Assembly: GCA_019426215.1 (NCBI GenBank)
Contig: CM033400.1
Span: forward strand, 18,832,568-18,896,567
Origin: Buddleja alternifolia
Taxonomy: Eukaryota > Streptophyta > Magnoliopsida > Lamiales > Scrophulariaceae
Direction of reading: 5' to 3'
DNA: 64,000 nucleotides
The notes beneath the pieces are model-generated. The model saw only the letters and a list, made by a program, of their open reading frames with translations, did not search any database and was not told where the DNA came from. Position 1 is the stretch's first letter; every line of letters begins with the position of its first letter. Both the position numbers and the translations under genes were made by a program. This document shows positions 12,011 through 23,354 of this stretch, one piece after another.

Positions 12011-13630
12011 TGACACGACAAAATCCTAGCAAGAGAACTAGGTCGCGTAAGTAGTAAAGTGGATGTTTAAGTCCGGGGTTATCGTATCCGCAGGGACAAC
12101 TATAATCTAAGTACCGGGACTACTGTATTACTCAATTCTAAGTTAGATCGGTCGATAAAAGGTTGATTTTAACTAATTACTTAAGTTAATTACTAAAATA
12201 GTTTATAACCAAATAAGTGGAAGAAACGATAGAAGAGAAGCGATTAAGGCACATGGTTCAACCATTTATGTATTTCGATTTTGATTAAGGTTCTATTGGA
12301 TTATTAGATGGATTTAGCCAAGGCGAAATTCCCTAACATACGTACTACCCAATCTCTTGGCATAGCAACCCTACCTTAGTTAACGATTTCCTATATATCT
12401 CTATATGAAAACCCATCTTAACAAAGATGCATTTAAGGTCTAGGAATTCCCCACGTGAATGGAAAGCCACCTAAAGAAACTGAGTCTATCTCTAGTCGGT
12501 TTAACTATAGGGTATTCAATGTTTATATCTTCCCTAGGTTATTATCTCTCGATCTCTAACCTAGGCATTTTATCGAACACTTGGTGATCAAACAAGCGAA
12601 GCATTGAGCTCAACTATTGAAGACATAGCTAAAACCAAAATTAATCCAATAAACACCAACAAATCAACAATCAAAATAACATAAATGGCCTATCCATGGC
12701 CTCAATCAAACAAGTTTAGCTCATATTCATGTCAAAAGTGCAAATATAAATCATACAAGTCATAAGAGGTTTGAACAAATTCAAGAAATAAATATGTAAA
12801 AACTCCCTAATTCTTGTAGAGATGTGGATTCCTCGTTGAATTCTCCGTCTTCTCACGAATCCGGGCCTTCAAGTAGACGTTTTGACCTTCAAAATCACTC
12901 TCCCAAGCTCCCTCTCCCTCTCTTTTGGCGTGGCTGCTGCTATCTATGGTGAGTTTTTTGTAAAAAATGGCTAAAAGGGGTATTTATAGACCAACCCGCT
13001 GTCTCGAATGCCGCGGCGTTGGGTGTCGAACGCCGCGGCGTTCAACATTCTGCTCCTGAACGCCGTGGCGTTGGTGATGAACGCCGCGGTGTTCCCCTGC
13101 TGCTCCGGCCAGTTTTGGTAAACTTCGCATAACTTTCTCTACCGATGTCGGAATACACTGATTCAAGATGCTGTAGAATCCTAAAACAAATATCTACAAC
13201 TCTCAAGAAGACACTGGGGCCTAAATCAAATGTTAAAGATGACAAAATCGTCTCACAAGTCACTGAATGAGAAAACTCCATCGTAAGACGTCTCTTCCGA
13301 TGACGTTTTCACATCCTTACCTACATATCTGATCTTTGTCTTCAACATAAGAAATGTACCTTTGCCTCTTATATTTCCATTGGTATAAGAAGTGTGTAAT
13401 TTGGACATGGGTAGAGAAATCTATTCCATAAACTCTAACACTGCGCAGACAGTTTGTATCTTTATGCATGATTTATCTTCAATCCTTGTTCTTTTCCTCC
13501 AAATGTTATGTTATTCTATAAAATATGAGAAAACAAGGGTCAAAGCATCATATGTGATCAAATTATCAAGGAAACAATCAAAACTAAGTCGATAAACGGG
13601 GGAAAACTAGTGTAAAAATAACATATATCA
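12011..13630 (-). mobile_element. Solo LTR, gypsy-like, with target duplication CGCAT
   Basis: The 1620-bp block starts TGACACGAC and ends ATATATCA, and is flanked by CGCAT on both sides (12006-12010 and 13631-13635). This fixes it as an LTR insertion with the internal region lost. On the minus strand its end carries the 'CCCTGCGGATACGATAACCCC'-type motif, comparable to the 'GGATTCGACACCCATCA' type end of the LTR at 63266. There are no protease, RT or integrase motifs inside. Frames within it are chance. It sits in an older copia LTR. Confidence 0.75.
13003..13098. repeat. GC-rich imperfect repeats around a GAACGCCGCGGCGTTC palindrome
   Basis: Four degenerate copies of a 'GAACGCCGCGGCGTT' unit occur in under 100 bp. 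One of them, 13028-13043, is a perfect 16-bp palindrome. The block is strikingly GC-rich against its AT-rich surroundings and lies inside the solo LTR. Confidence 0.85.
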
Positions 13631-13656
13631 CGCATCCCCGGGGATGATTTCTAACA

Positions 13657-14815
13657 GAAAATTCCTCAAAATAGAAATCCCAGTCGAATTTGGAACTTCC
13701 TATAGTCTTTTAGTGTAAGATTTATCCTTATGGACCTGACATTCCATAGGTTGTCTTATACATAATCAAACGTGTTTTGAGTTATCCTATGATTACGTTG
13801 ATGATCACAAATGGGATAATTTGGACACAAGCTAATTATGTATGAAGACATATGGAAGTCAAAAAGGGATCCATAGCTGACTTAGCAAGTCAGTGAAGCT
13901 CCCATGTTTACATAGTGAGTCGACTTAAAGAAAACTTCGGTTGAAGTAAGATATCTAAAGAGGCGGTGTATTTTCCTCTTTAGATGATCAAAGTCGAACT
14001 CACCATATTTGGGAAACCCAATTATTTAGTTAATAGAGCTTCAACCTTAGCCACGGCTCTAGACTCAATCGAGAGATCAGATGGAAGAATCTTACTAACA
14101 TGAGGATCAAGACTATGAAAGGCGCATCTTTAATCTTTATTTATGTCTAGGTCTTCGTGACCCGTTGCTAGACTGTAACCACGATCTATAAGTGCCGAGA
14201 ATTAATATGGTGATTCATTCAAGGCCTGATTAAATCAAGAGTGATTTAATCTAGCATTTTCTTTTTCGGAAAGTACACCGGCACTTTGGAAAGTATACTT
14301 GCTACTAATACATAAACGAGTCTAAGGGGTCACACACTTAACTCTGGAGAGTTGCCGCTTAATAATGTGATTAATCAATTTATGAAAATTGAAGAGATTA
14401 GGAAAGACTACTACTTTCTATTATGGAATATTAATTACTTGATGGCATTCAATTAATTGACTTTTTTAATTAATCTAGTTGAATTAATTAAACTAATGGA
14501 CTTTGATAAGTCCAATTATTTATTTGATTGTGCTAGGTCCAAATTATATAAATATTAAATTGGGAAGTGTTAAATTGAATTTAATTATATATATATATAT
14601 ATATATATGTATATTTAATTATTGGGTTAGAACCAATATTAAATATGGAGTCAAAAATTAAATTCTTGGACTTTAAGTAATATAGAGGGGAAGAAAAGTT
14701 AGCTAAAGGGCAGGGAGGGGGGCAGGATCAGCGTGCAGTGCACTGGTGGCCCGAGTGTCTGGACTTCTTATTAGTAGGGATTATACTCAAGTTGTATATA
14801 GAGTAACTTCATCCG
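13657..14815 (+). repeat. Second copia-type LTR fragment
   Basis: This fragment runs from the 'GGAACTTCCTATAG' region through 'GAGTCTAAGGGGTCACACAC' to a leader-like end near 14815. It shows the same order of words as the LTR at 38482-40687 (reversed) and as 41058-41331. It contains an (AT)n run near 14585-14610. It starts immediately after the end of the preceding LTR, so the earlier LTR probably inserted into this one. Both outer ends are missing. Confidence 0.5.
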
Positions 14816-15790
14816 GATCCTTTTGCACCTATGATGCACGGACACGGGACACAACGACACATACATGACACGGGATACGGCATTTTCCAAAAAAATTAGG
14901 ACATGACATGGCTCTGATACGACTATAAAATATATATATATATATATATATATAAATTAGATAGTAATTTTAATTTCAATATAATTTGTTAGAAAAATAA
15001 ACTATTCGAATGTTGTTTACTTGTTTATTATGCAATTTGTTTTTCCTTCCTTTTTTGTAAATCCCTATATGTTTGAAAAAATTCAACTAGTTAACAATAA
15101 CTCAATAAGTCAATAAAAAAATGGAAAACAAAACAGTCACAAATTACAAAGGATATACAAATACAATCTCTTTCTTAAATATCAAAGCATCAAATGCTCA
15201 AGAAATTCGTGTTCAGTTTAGGCAGAGATAATCTCCAATTGACATAGTAATTTCAAAATAATGTCGGTTTAAATTTGGGGATTTAGGGTTTTGAACGTGA
15301 AATAGGACTCTAAAGAAGACTAAGAAAGTTAGTGGTTAAATCTTGCAATGGTGGCTTGGAGTTGAGGACCCTTCCATGACAGAAGTGAATAAGACGACGA
15401 TGGCTTTCCTCCGGTGAAGAAGACGGCGACAGCGGTTGGCTTGGATTTGAAACTTGAAAGACGATTTAGAGTTGAAAAAGAAACACATTAGGCGTGCTCT
15501 GTTTGCTGAAGGGGAATTGCAATTAGAATATTGAACTTTTTTTACTTATAATTTGAACCCCACACTTTTTAATTTTTTAGAAAAACTGTCGTCTGTGTCG
15601 GACACGCACTAATCATGCCCGACCCGGTGTCCGGATTTTTATTTTATTTTTTTAATCAAGGACACAAATTAGCCGTGTTCAACACGCGTTGGAAGCGTGT
15701 CATTTCCAATACGCACCCGACATTGTCCGTGACGAATTTTCAAAGTGTCTGTGCTTTATAATTTGCACTTTATATTGCGTGTTTTTTTTA
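14816..15790. mobile_element. Inverted-repeat element rich in GACACGG-type words
   Basis: The left side (14820-14920) has repeated GGACACGGGACAC-type words. The right side (15590-15770) has the reverse type, GTGTCGGACACG and GTGTCTGTGC. The two sides read as degenerate inverted ends of one element. The interior has a (TA)n run at about 14929-14955 and a GC-richer patch (about 15340-15450) that could be a captured fragment. No target duplication is evident. Confidence 0.35.
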
Positions 15791-15829
15791 ATCCAATATG
15801 AAAGGGATACACTAAATATGTAGCCCGAC

Positions 15830-15990
15830 AAACTCGGATTGATAGTCATAATTTTGAGCTACAAAGACTCTATCTAGCTCCATAAAGGAGAAGAGAGCCA
15901 CAATTTGATATAGCCTGAATTCGAACTCAGGACTCCTCTCATATAAAGTGAGAAATGGATATCATTAAATCAATAGGTGTTTGGGTTATA
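15830..15990 (-). mobile_element. Possible tRNA-related SINE
   Basis: The minus strand carries GAGTTCGAATTCAGGC (about 15909-15926), close to the RNA polymerase III B box consensus GGTTCGANNCC. About 50 bases earlier on that strand is an A-box-like stretch near 15970. No poly(A)-like tail or target duplication could be fixed. Confidence 0.35.
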
Positions 15991-16386
15991 TATTGCGTGT
16001 TTTAAAATGATAATATAACTCCTTAGTCTTGTGTAAGAAAAAAAAGAAAAAACCACTTCTTTAAAGAGTAACAAGTACGAAAAAGTATTTTAAAAAATGA
16101 ACCAAACATACTAGCTCAAAATGTTTGTAGAAAATGAGTTGATTCATCCGTAGAGCACGCCCCTCCATCACTAAATACAGGAAGCATAAAAAAATGTTGA
16201 GAGCAAAACTGCCATTTCCGACCTCCTTTCTCCCTTTCTCGCCCAATAATCCATAACATCATCATCTTCAAAATATTACAGAGAGAATATTATTACAGAA
16301 ACTCTCAGGCGGGGAAGGAATGTAGCCCAACATTTCTACCCAAAAATCTAATCACATTTGATTCAATTTTTTAGGAATTTCATTCA

Positions 16387-19300
16387 ATGAATTACGAGGA
16401 TTGCTTTTCCAAGGGAGAAATCTTCAATCCTGTTCTTGCGGTTGGCACTCAGGTTTCTTGCTTGCTCGTCATCTCCCATGTTTTCCAGCTTCTGCTACGC
16501 CCATTGGGCCAAGCAGATCCCGTCGCTCAAATTCTCGTAAGTATGTCATCAAAACAGATCAACCATTATTATTTGCCATATGTATGTAATCATCAATATT
16601 TTCTTATCTATCTTATAATGAATGTTCCTTTCTCATTGCAACTCATTGTTATCTTGCAACTAATTGTTTTCATAACCCAGGCTGGATTCGTGCTTGGCCC
16701 GTCATGTTTATCACACATCGAACGTGTAAGAACGTTCTTTTTTACCAACTCTGCTGACTACTATGAAACTATGGCATTATATGCTAGAATTGTCATCATG
16801 TTTCTAATCGGGCTCGAGACCGATATTCCTTATCTAATCCGCAACTTACGTTTGGCTAGCATCATTGCTTGTGGAAGCAGTTTAATTTGTACAATATTTG
16901 CCATAGCTGTTACCTCTTTTGTATACGAAGAGACAGGTGCCCATGGTTCTGGTGTAATGATGGCCTTAACCGTAGCAGTGATATTATCAAACACAGCTGC
17001 TCCTTTCCTTATTCGCTTGGCTCATGATCTCAGGTTTGCAAGTACTGATACTGGGAGGTTGGCCATATCCGCCTCATTAATTGGTGATGCATATTCTGTA
17101 TTTTTGTTGATTATAGTTTCAAAAAACCAGCACGATTACAATTTGGGACAATGGTTTATGTTGGGGTTTATATATGTGATCATTCTTGTAGCAGTTATTG
17201 TCGGCAACAGATATTTAGTAGGTTGGATGAATAGGAGGAATAGAAATCAAAAGTACCTCAAAAATGCTGAAATTTTTGTTCTTTTAGCAATTGTATTTGT
17301 TGCTGCAATGATTCTCGAAAGTATGGGATACAGTAGCATAATTGCTTGTTTCCTCTTCGGTGCAACGTTTCCTAGAGGAGGCAAAGCAGGTCGGACGCTC
17401 TTGATCAAACTTTCTTATGCAGTCCACAACTTTGTACTTCCAATATACTTTGGCTATAGCGGATTCAAGGCGGACATCACTCTTATAAACAGTTTCCGTA
17501 ACTTTGCCATAGTTTCAATTGTTATGTTACTGAGCATAGGTGGAAAAGTCACTGGCACACTAGCTGCTTGCTTTTACCTGAAAATTCCACTGAATGAAGG
17601 GGTTCTTCTTTCTTTCTTGATGAACTTGAAAGGCCATGTTGACTTGCTTGCTTTGACAATCGGGGTGGAGACTAAAGTAAGTGTATATATTTGGTAGTGA
17701 TCATAACTATCTATCTTTTTATTTGGTAATATTCTTATGTTAGAAGGAAAGGGAAAATTGTAGCTTCGGTCTGTTGCATTTTTAGTTGCATTGCTTAAGA
17801 ACTTGCAAAATTAGTCCCCTAAGATGCGTTTTTTTTTTTTTTATTCCAACAGTAAAAAGATGGACATAAACCATTAGTTTGGTCACGTGCAAGGCTTGTG
17901 ATGAGTAATAAATTTAATTGGCACGTGCATTAAACGAGGGATGGGACCAAAATTGCAAAAAATGCGTCATATTAGAATAACTTTGCAAATTTGTAAACAA
18001 TGGGACTAAAATTGCAACAAGACCTATTCCATGGGACTAATATTGCAATAATCGGAGAGGAAAATGCTTCCCTTACAAAATTGTGAAGAATTAGTTCAAA
18101 TGATCAACATAGTGATTTTCATACTATAAAAGAAGTTCATATAGAATAGAAAATTCCATGTTTACAGGTTACAAGTTCTGGAAATTGAAGATATAATTGT
18201 TTGATGCAGGTCACGTCTAGCAAAATATTCTACAGTTTAATGATGTCAGCAGTTGTAATCAATTCTTTGATTTGGGGACCTTTAATAGCCTTCATGGTAA
18301 GAAGAGAAAGTGATGTCCTTGGTTATAAGCATCTAGCTTTTGAATTTCAATCCCCAGAGAGTGAACTAAAACTGCTGGCTTGCGTGCACGGGCCCCGCCC
18401 CGTGGCAACAATGATAGGACTTGTTGCAACTGCTAAAGGGCCTGAAAGTGTCGCCATTACTCCTTACCTAATGCACTTAATCGAGCTTCCAGAGAAAACC
18501 AAAAGTAAAAATTTATTGTACCATCAAAAAGAAGAAGATGAACTCAGTGATGACGATAATTATGGGGGTAACGATGTGGTGGAAATCAATCAAGCAGTAG
18601 ATATCTTTGCTGCTGAGACAGGAGTGATGATTCATCAAGTTAAAGTTGTAGCGCCTTTTGCATGTATGTTTGCAGATGTATGTGAATTTGCTGAAGATAT
18701 AAGAGCATCTATTATCATTTTACCTTTCCACAAACATCAACGAATTGATGGGAAATTAGAAAGTGGAAAGGAAGGCATAAGGATTACAAATCAAAAAGTC
18801 CTTCGTCATGCTAAGTGCTCGGTTGCTATCCTTGTAGACCGTGGACTTACAGCTGGAACCTCGTATACTTCTGGTACCGCATCGTTGCAACACGTAGCTA
18901 TGTTGTTTTTTGGTGGGCCTGATGATCGTGAAGCATTGGGGATTAGTAAGCGTCTCGGGATGCATCATCATATAAACCTCACGGTGATTAGGTTCCTCCA
19001 CACATCAGAAAGAAGGCAAAATATGGGGGTCAATATTGCTCAGAAGGAAGATGATGTGTTGATGGCTATTTCTAGCCGCGAGACGGAAAATGACATCGAC
19101 AATTCGGCTTTGACAGATTTCTTTACTAGGTAAATTCACGAGGTCATGTCTCGTTATTGATTAACACATATGAAAAGGGTCTTGTCTGTGTAGTTTTACT
19201 ATCATGAGTTTTTGAAACTATAACAGTGTTTGCAAACTCGGAATTTAAGTGTTTATGAACTTATGACTTAAGAAGAAGTTATTTGGGAATGTTTGCAAAT

Positions 19301-19907
19301 CTGACTTATTTTTCTAATTCAACTTACGTGATAATAATCTATAATCCCTAAGTTGGTAAGGAGGTGCTTAAAACTGATTATGATATTTTTGTAATTAAAT
19401 CAAAATTATTTTAGACATAGTTCTCACTTTTTTGCAGACGTTCTCCTACAAACTTTTTTTTTCCCTTTTTTCACTTATGTTTGCAAACGCTAGCTCACTT
19501 CTGAATTTTCTCTCATTTCTAATTAAATTTCCTACTTATAATCACTTCTCTATAAGCAGTTATACTTGTAGTTGCAAACGCTCCTTCTATATCATTACTG
19601 ACCGGTTATTTTGATTTATAGGTATGTAACATCAGGTGAAATAGGATATGTAGAGAAGCATGTGGAGAATGGTAGAGAGACAGCTTGTGCTCTAAGAGAC
19701 ATGGCTGATATGTATTCATTGTTTATAGTTGGAAAAGGAGGGTCAGGGGATCCTAATTTAACTACTGGTATGAGTGATTGGGAAGAATGCCCTGAGCTTG
19801 GTAAAGTAGGGGATTTGTTAGCTTCTTCAGACTTTGATCTTAGTGGTTCAGTTTTAGTTATTCAACAGCATAGACCTTCAAATCATATAGATGAAGAAGA
19901 TCATTAG
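16387..19907 (+). CDS. CHX-type cation/H+ exchanger, 4 exons
   Basis: Exons 16387-16536, 16681-17676, 18210-19129 and 19622-19907 join with GT-AG sites and a kept frame into 783 residues, the usual size for plant CHX proteins of the CPA2 family. The membrane half (to about residue 440) has many hydrophobic segments, with the family words AGFVLGPS, IGLETD, LIGDAYSVF, LFGATFPRGG and LMNLKGHVDL. The hydrophilic C-terminal half ends in the typical ADMYSLFIVGKGG, GMSDWEECPELG and GDLLASSDF blocks. CHX exchangers move K+ or other monovalent cations against protons at endomembranes or the plasma membrane; the last block resembles the CHX15-like group, but the assignment to a paralogue is tentative. 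The start is the only upstream ATG keeping the N-terminal segment LLLRPLGQADPVAQIL. No stops or frameshifts are seen. Confidence 0.93.
19226..19584. mobile_element. Possible MITE in CHX intron 3
   Basis: The left edge reads AGTGTTTGCAAACTC. The right edge, on the other strand, reads AGCGTTTGCAAC. Similar words recur inside (near 19288 and 19475). It fills most of the intron 19130-19621. No target duplication is resolved. Confidence 0.35.
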
Positions 19908-20426
19908 GAGGAATATATATACATACATCTCATTGCTGCTTCTTTTTTTCAGTTCATACTGTAAAGATTGTAGAACAGAATTTTTAATCCTTTTACAATT
20001 GATAGAATCAAGGGTTTTGTGTAAATATGAGACATATTTATTTCTTCATTTTTCTGTGTTATTTTCCAGAAATATCGAGCTCTCGCGATCTCAGGACCAC
20101 AAATTACGGGCGATCAAGTTTTATTTATTATTACAATTCCTCCTAAATCTGAAAAATCTTCAACCATACACTTAAAGTCGTATATTGCATAAAACCAAAT
20201 TATAGAAATTATTAGATTCACAATTACCTAAAAAGATAGGGCAAAATTGTATTTTTTGATCCTATAAAATAGCTAGGTGTGCACTATGGTTTCTAAACTT
20301 TACGGGACTTACACATTGAGTGCCCTAGGATGACCTTTTGTTGCACATTTAGTCCTTACGGTTAAAAAAAAAAATTGACAGAAAATATTAGTCATCCTTA
20401 GTTAACTTCCAAAAGTTGTATAAAAC
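19908..20426. other. CHX 3' flank with a dispersed repeat
   Basis: After the CHX stop there is AT-rich UTR-like DNA. From about 20335, the 'TTGCACATTTAGTCCTTACGG' type segment recurs in reverse orientation near 34080-34180. No gene is seen. Confidence 0.5.
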
Positions 20427-21315
20427 CCATCTCCAACCCATTGACATAAAAATGGTGCAACTTTTGCACCACTTTAGTGTTATACAGTAAATTTACTCCA
20501 ACCCATAACTCTAATTTTAACACTAAAAAGAATATTCTCTAATATATTCTTTTTTACATCTTATATTATGCTACTGTCTCTATTTCACAAATAACACCCA
20601 AACTTCAAGTTTTTTTACATATTCATCCAATTTTTTTTATTTTTTGTTATTTCTTGCTATTAAATAATAAAATTCACAATTAAAGTATATTTTATTATTT
20701 AATAATAACAAATAATTAAAACTTATTTTAAACCTATTTGGTATTTCATAAAATTATTTAAACAACCTTTTATGTTATTTAGTAACAGTCGATAAAAAAC
20801 AATTAAAGTATATTTTGTTATTTAATAATATTTAATAATAAATACGTAATTATAAATTTGCACAATACATTAACATCGACTTTACTATTTGATATAGAAA
20901 AAGACATAACAAACAAACTATTTGAATAACTAATAAATATGTTGAATAACTACTAATACTAGAACAAAATAAAAAAAGACGCAATATTATTCACTATCCC
21001 CAACATTAGAATATTGCTCCCATAAATGAAATCATATATAATTGAATAAAAATAACATTTATAGGACATAATTATAACTTCATAAAGTTTTAAGGACTAA
21101 ATTGCAAAAGAAAAATAATACAAAAATTAAAATGCAACTAAATAAAGAAAAAGAGGACTTGCACCAAATTTGGTGCAAACGTGAAGTTTTACGCCAAATA
21201 TAGTGTCCAACACCACAATTGCACCAAATTTGGTGTTAAAAATGGTGTGGGTTGGAGTGCCAACCCATCCCATTTATACAATTTTCAATCCAAATATAGA
21301 GTGGGTTGGAGATGG
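20427..21315. mobile_element. MITE with CCATCTCCAACCCA ends
   Basis: The termini are perfect 14-bp inverted repeats: CCATCTCCAACCCA at 20427 and TGGGTTGGAGATGG ending at 21315. Subterminal repeats of GTTGGAGTG and GCACCAAATTTGGTG type lie near the right end. The 889-bp interior is AT-rich and non-coding. It interrupts the dispersed repeat described at 20335. The superfamily is not assigned. Confidence 0.65.
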
Positions 21316-21512
21316 TCTAAGTTATGTAAAACTTACAAATTTCACCCTTTTTGGTTTTAAATACAACTTTTTCTTTTCTTTTTTCTTTCTTCTTTCACTT
21401 TTTCCCTCTTCTTCTCGTAGGCTTCAACAGACGCACCCCCAACAACCTCTATGCAATCCGACTCCACCAACACTGCTCTGCCGACGTCGTCCACCTTCTA
21501 CCACTAACGCCC
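21316..21512 (+). other. Interrupted low-copy segment (with 23265-23349 and 25210-25330)
   Basis: Removing the two solo LTRs and one copy of each target duplication joins 21316-21512, 23265-23349 and 25210-25330 into one CCA/ACC-rich stretch of a few hundred bases. It could be a gene remnant or a UTR, but no family is recognisable. Confidence 0.3.
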
Positions 21513-23259
21513 TGTTGCGTTTCGCGTAAAAACACATAAACTCAGCGAAAGGATTTCAAAAATTTAATTTAAAACCCAAAAGTGTACTCTAATTCGCATA
21601 ATTGAATCTCAAACATGCATTAACGAATAAATCCGACTTACCCATTGAAGTGAGGTGGTAGGAGAATCCAATTCTTCTTTTAAACTTTAGATTGATGAAC
21701 TTCTTGAATTCTTCAACCCTCGTGTTCTTCAATTCTTGAAGTTGTAGGTGAATCTAACAACGAATCACATTGCCTCTAAATTATCACGCGCGAACTGATG
21801 ACAAAAAATTCCCTTTTTGTTCTCTATAGGGGCAACGACTTTGGTGTATCGAGGGAGGATATTTTTCTTCTTCTATTCTTTGGAGAGTTACAATTCATGT
21901 AATATCTTCTCTTCTCTAGGTTAAAGTCAAGAGAGTCCTTTTATAACTCAATGACTTGTTGACTAAGACAAAACAAAATAAACCAATTTGATCATCCAAC
22001 CTAGCCTAATGGGCGTCCATGCCCGGAATTCTTTTGTTTTGTTAATTTCTTTATTCAATTAATTATTTATTTTGTCCAAAAAATAAATATATTAATTAAA
22101 TAATAAAATTAATTAGATAAATTAATATATTTCTCTAAGAAATTAATTAATAATTAATCTTATCCAATAATTAATTATCTTATCCAATAAGCAATTAATT
22201 ATTTAACTTATCCAATAAATTAAATCTCTCCAAAATAAAATAGAAAATAGAAAATCCCTTTTTCAATTTTCTTCATCAATTCTTTAGCGCGATTCTTTAG
22301 ATTCGTTTCATTTGGCAATGAGAGGAAACCAAAGGAAGTGGGTAACACTTAGCCAGTCATGTGGCCCACTTCGTAGCCCAAATGAAATACAAATGAATGG
22401 ATCATTCCACAACCTTTCAATCGTAAGTACCGTGTATGTATAAACCCTTCGTTCATGTTCCCCGGTCAAGTGAGAGTCATGGTTATGTCAAACTCACTGG
22501 ACTTGACCATATGTATAAATTATAATAATACGAGATCATTGAGATCGATTTGGTGCCTAGCACAATCGTCTCGTTTGCTTTGGCCAGAGACTTTGATCTC
22601 TATTTATCTATAATTACATAGGGTACATTCTCATTCACTGATGAGAGAACGAATCCCTCTTAGATATCTGCTAAGACTACCACTTGCCCATCAAATCCGC
22701 ATTTCGAGGTTGACTTCACCAACGGGTGAATTGGGTCTAACTACTCTAGTGAAAGACTTGATGTCACAAGTGCATCTTCAGCCTGATACTTCTGGTCAAA
22801 GGTTCACATATACCTATTACGCATAATCAGTTCTGTCATTGACAGTCAAAGAGTGAAAACCCGTGTGACAGAACCGATGTGAGTCGTGTTCGAGCATATC
22901 AGTTCCACTGATGTGCCTACAATCTTAATCTCCTATCATCCCATAATACTAGACAGACGCTCCCATGTCGGAGTTGTATTCGAAGTCTTTAATTGTCCAT
23001 TAAAGACTTCATATTACTTGCGAACTTATTTTAGTAATTAAGATCGATCTCTCTAGTGCCATTCTTCCTATCCCATAGGAAGTAGAGGGATCACACTGAA
23101 AACATGGACAAAATGTTTTACACTACTTATAGATGCAGATAAGAATTATGTGAAAACTTAAATGATGCCTTTTATTATAAATAATATTTAAGTTCAATAC
23201 AAGACAGATCCCCTATTCATACTATCCTCTATATGGAATCTGAGGGTATAATTCTAACA
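21513..23259 (-). mobile_element. Solo LTR, copia-like, with target duplication CGCCC
   Basis: The 1747-bp block begins TGTTGCGTTTCGCG and ends ATTCTAACA, with CGCCC on both sides (21508-21512 and 23260-23264). It shares long ordered similarity with 37160-38481 and with the minus-strand LTR at 41332-43028, for example 'GACTTGACCATATG' and 'TGGGTCTAACTACTC' type words. No coding motif lies inside, so it is a recombined solo LTR. Confidence 0.85.
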
Positions 23260-23354
23260 CGCCCATCGTACACACAATTTTGTGTGGACCCAACACCACC
23301 ATCCTGAAATTTTGTTCAAATTTCTCCACCCTCAAATCACAACATGTCGCGTCC

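Larger units (their letters stand above)
11005..13656 (+). repeat. 3' part of a copia-type LTR, split by a later insertion
   Basis: The stretch 11005-12010 plus 13631-13656 is the downstream part of a long copia-like LTR. It shares ordered words with 13657-14815 and, on the minus strand, with 38482-40687, notably 'GAGTCTAAGGGGTCACACAC' and 'TTAATATGGTGA'. It closes with 'CACTGCGCGCATCCCC' and TTCTAACA, which is LTR-like. A perfect 10-bp hairpin (11596-11605 with 11618-11627, loop 12) lies in it. The upstream half is missing and is replaced by the MITE. It carries no coding sequence. Confidence 0.55.

Noticed and set aside
12984..13281. Minus-strand open frames near the CCGCGG repeats
   Set aside because: They follow the palindromic repeat and lie inside a solo LTR with no protein similarity visible.
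15905..15930. tRNA gene suggested by a B-box-like sequence
   Set aside because: No cloverleaf can be drawn: acceptor and anticodon stems are missing, so at most it is a SINE remnant.
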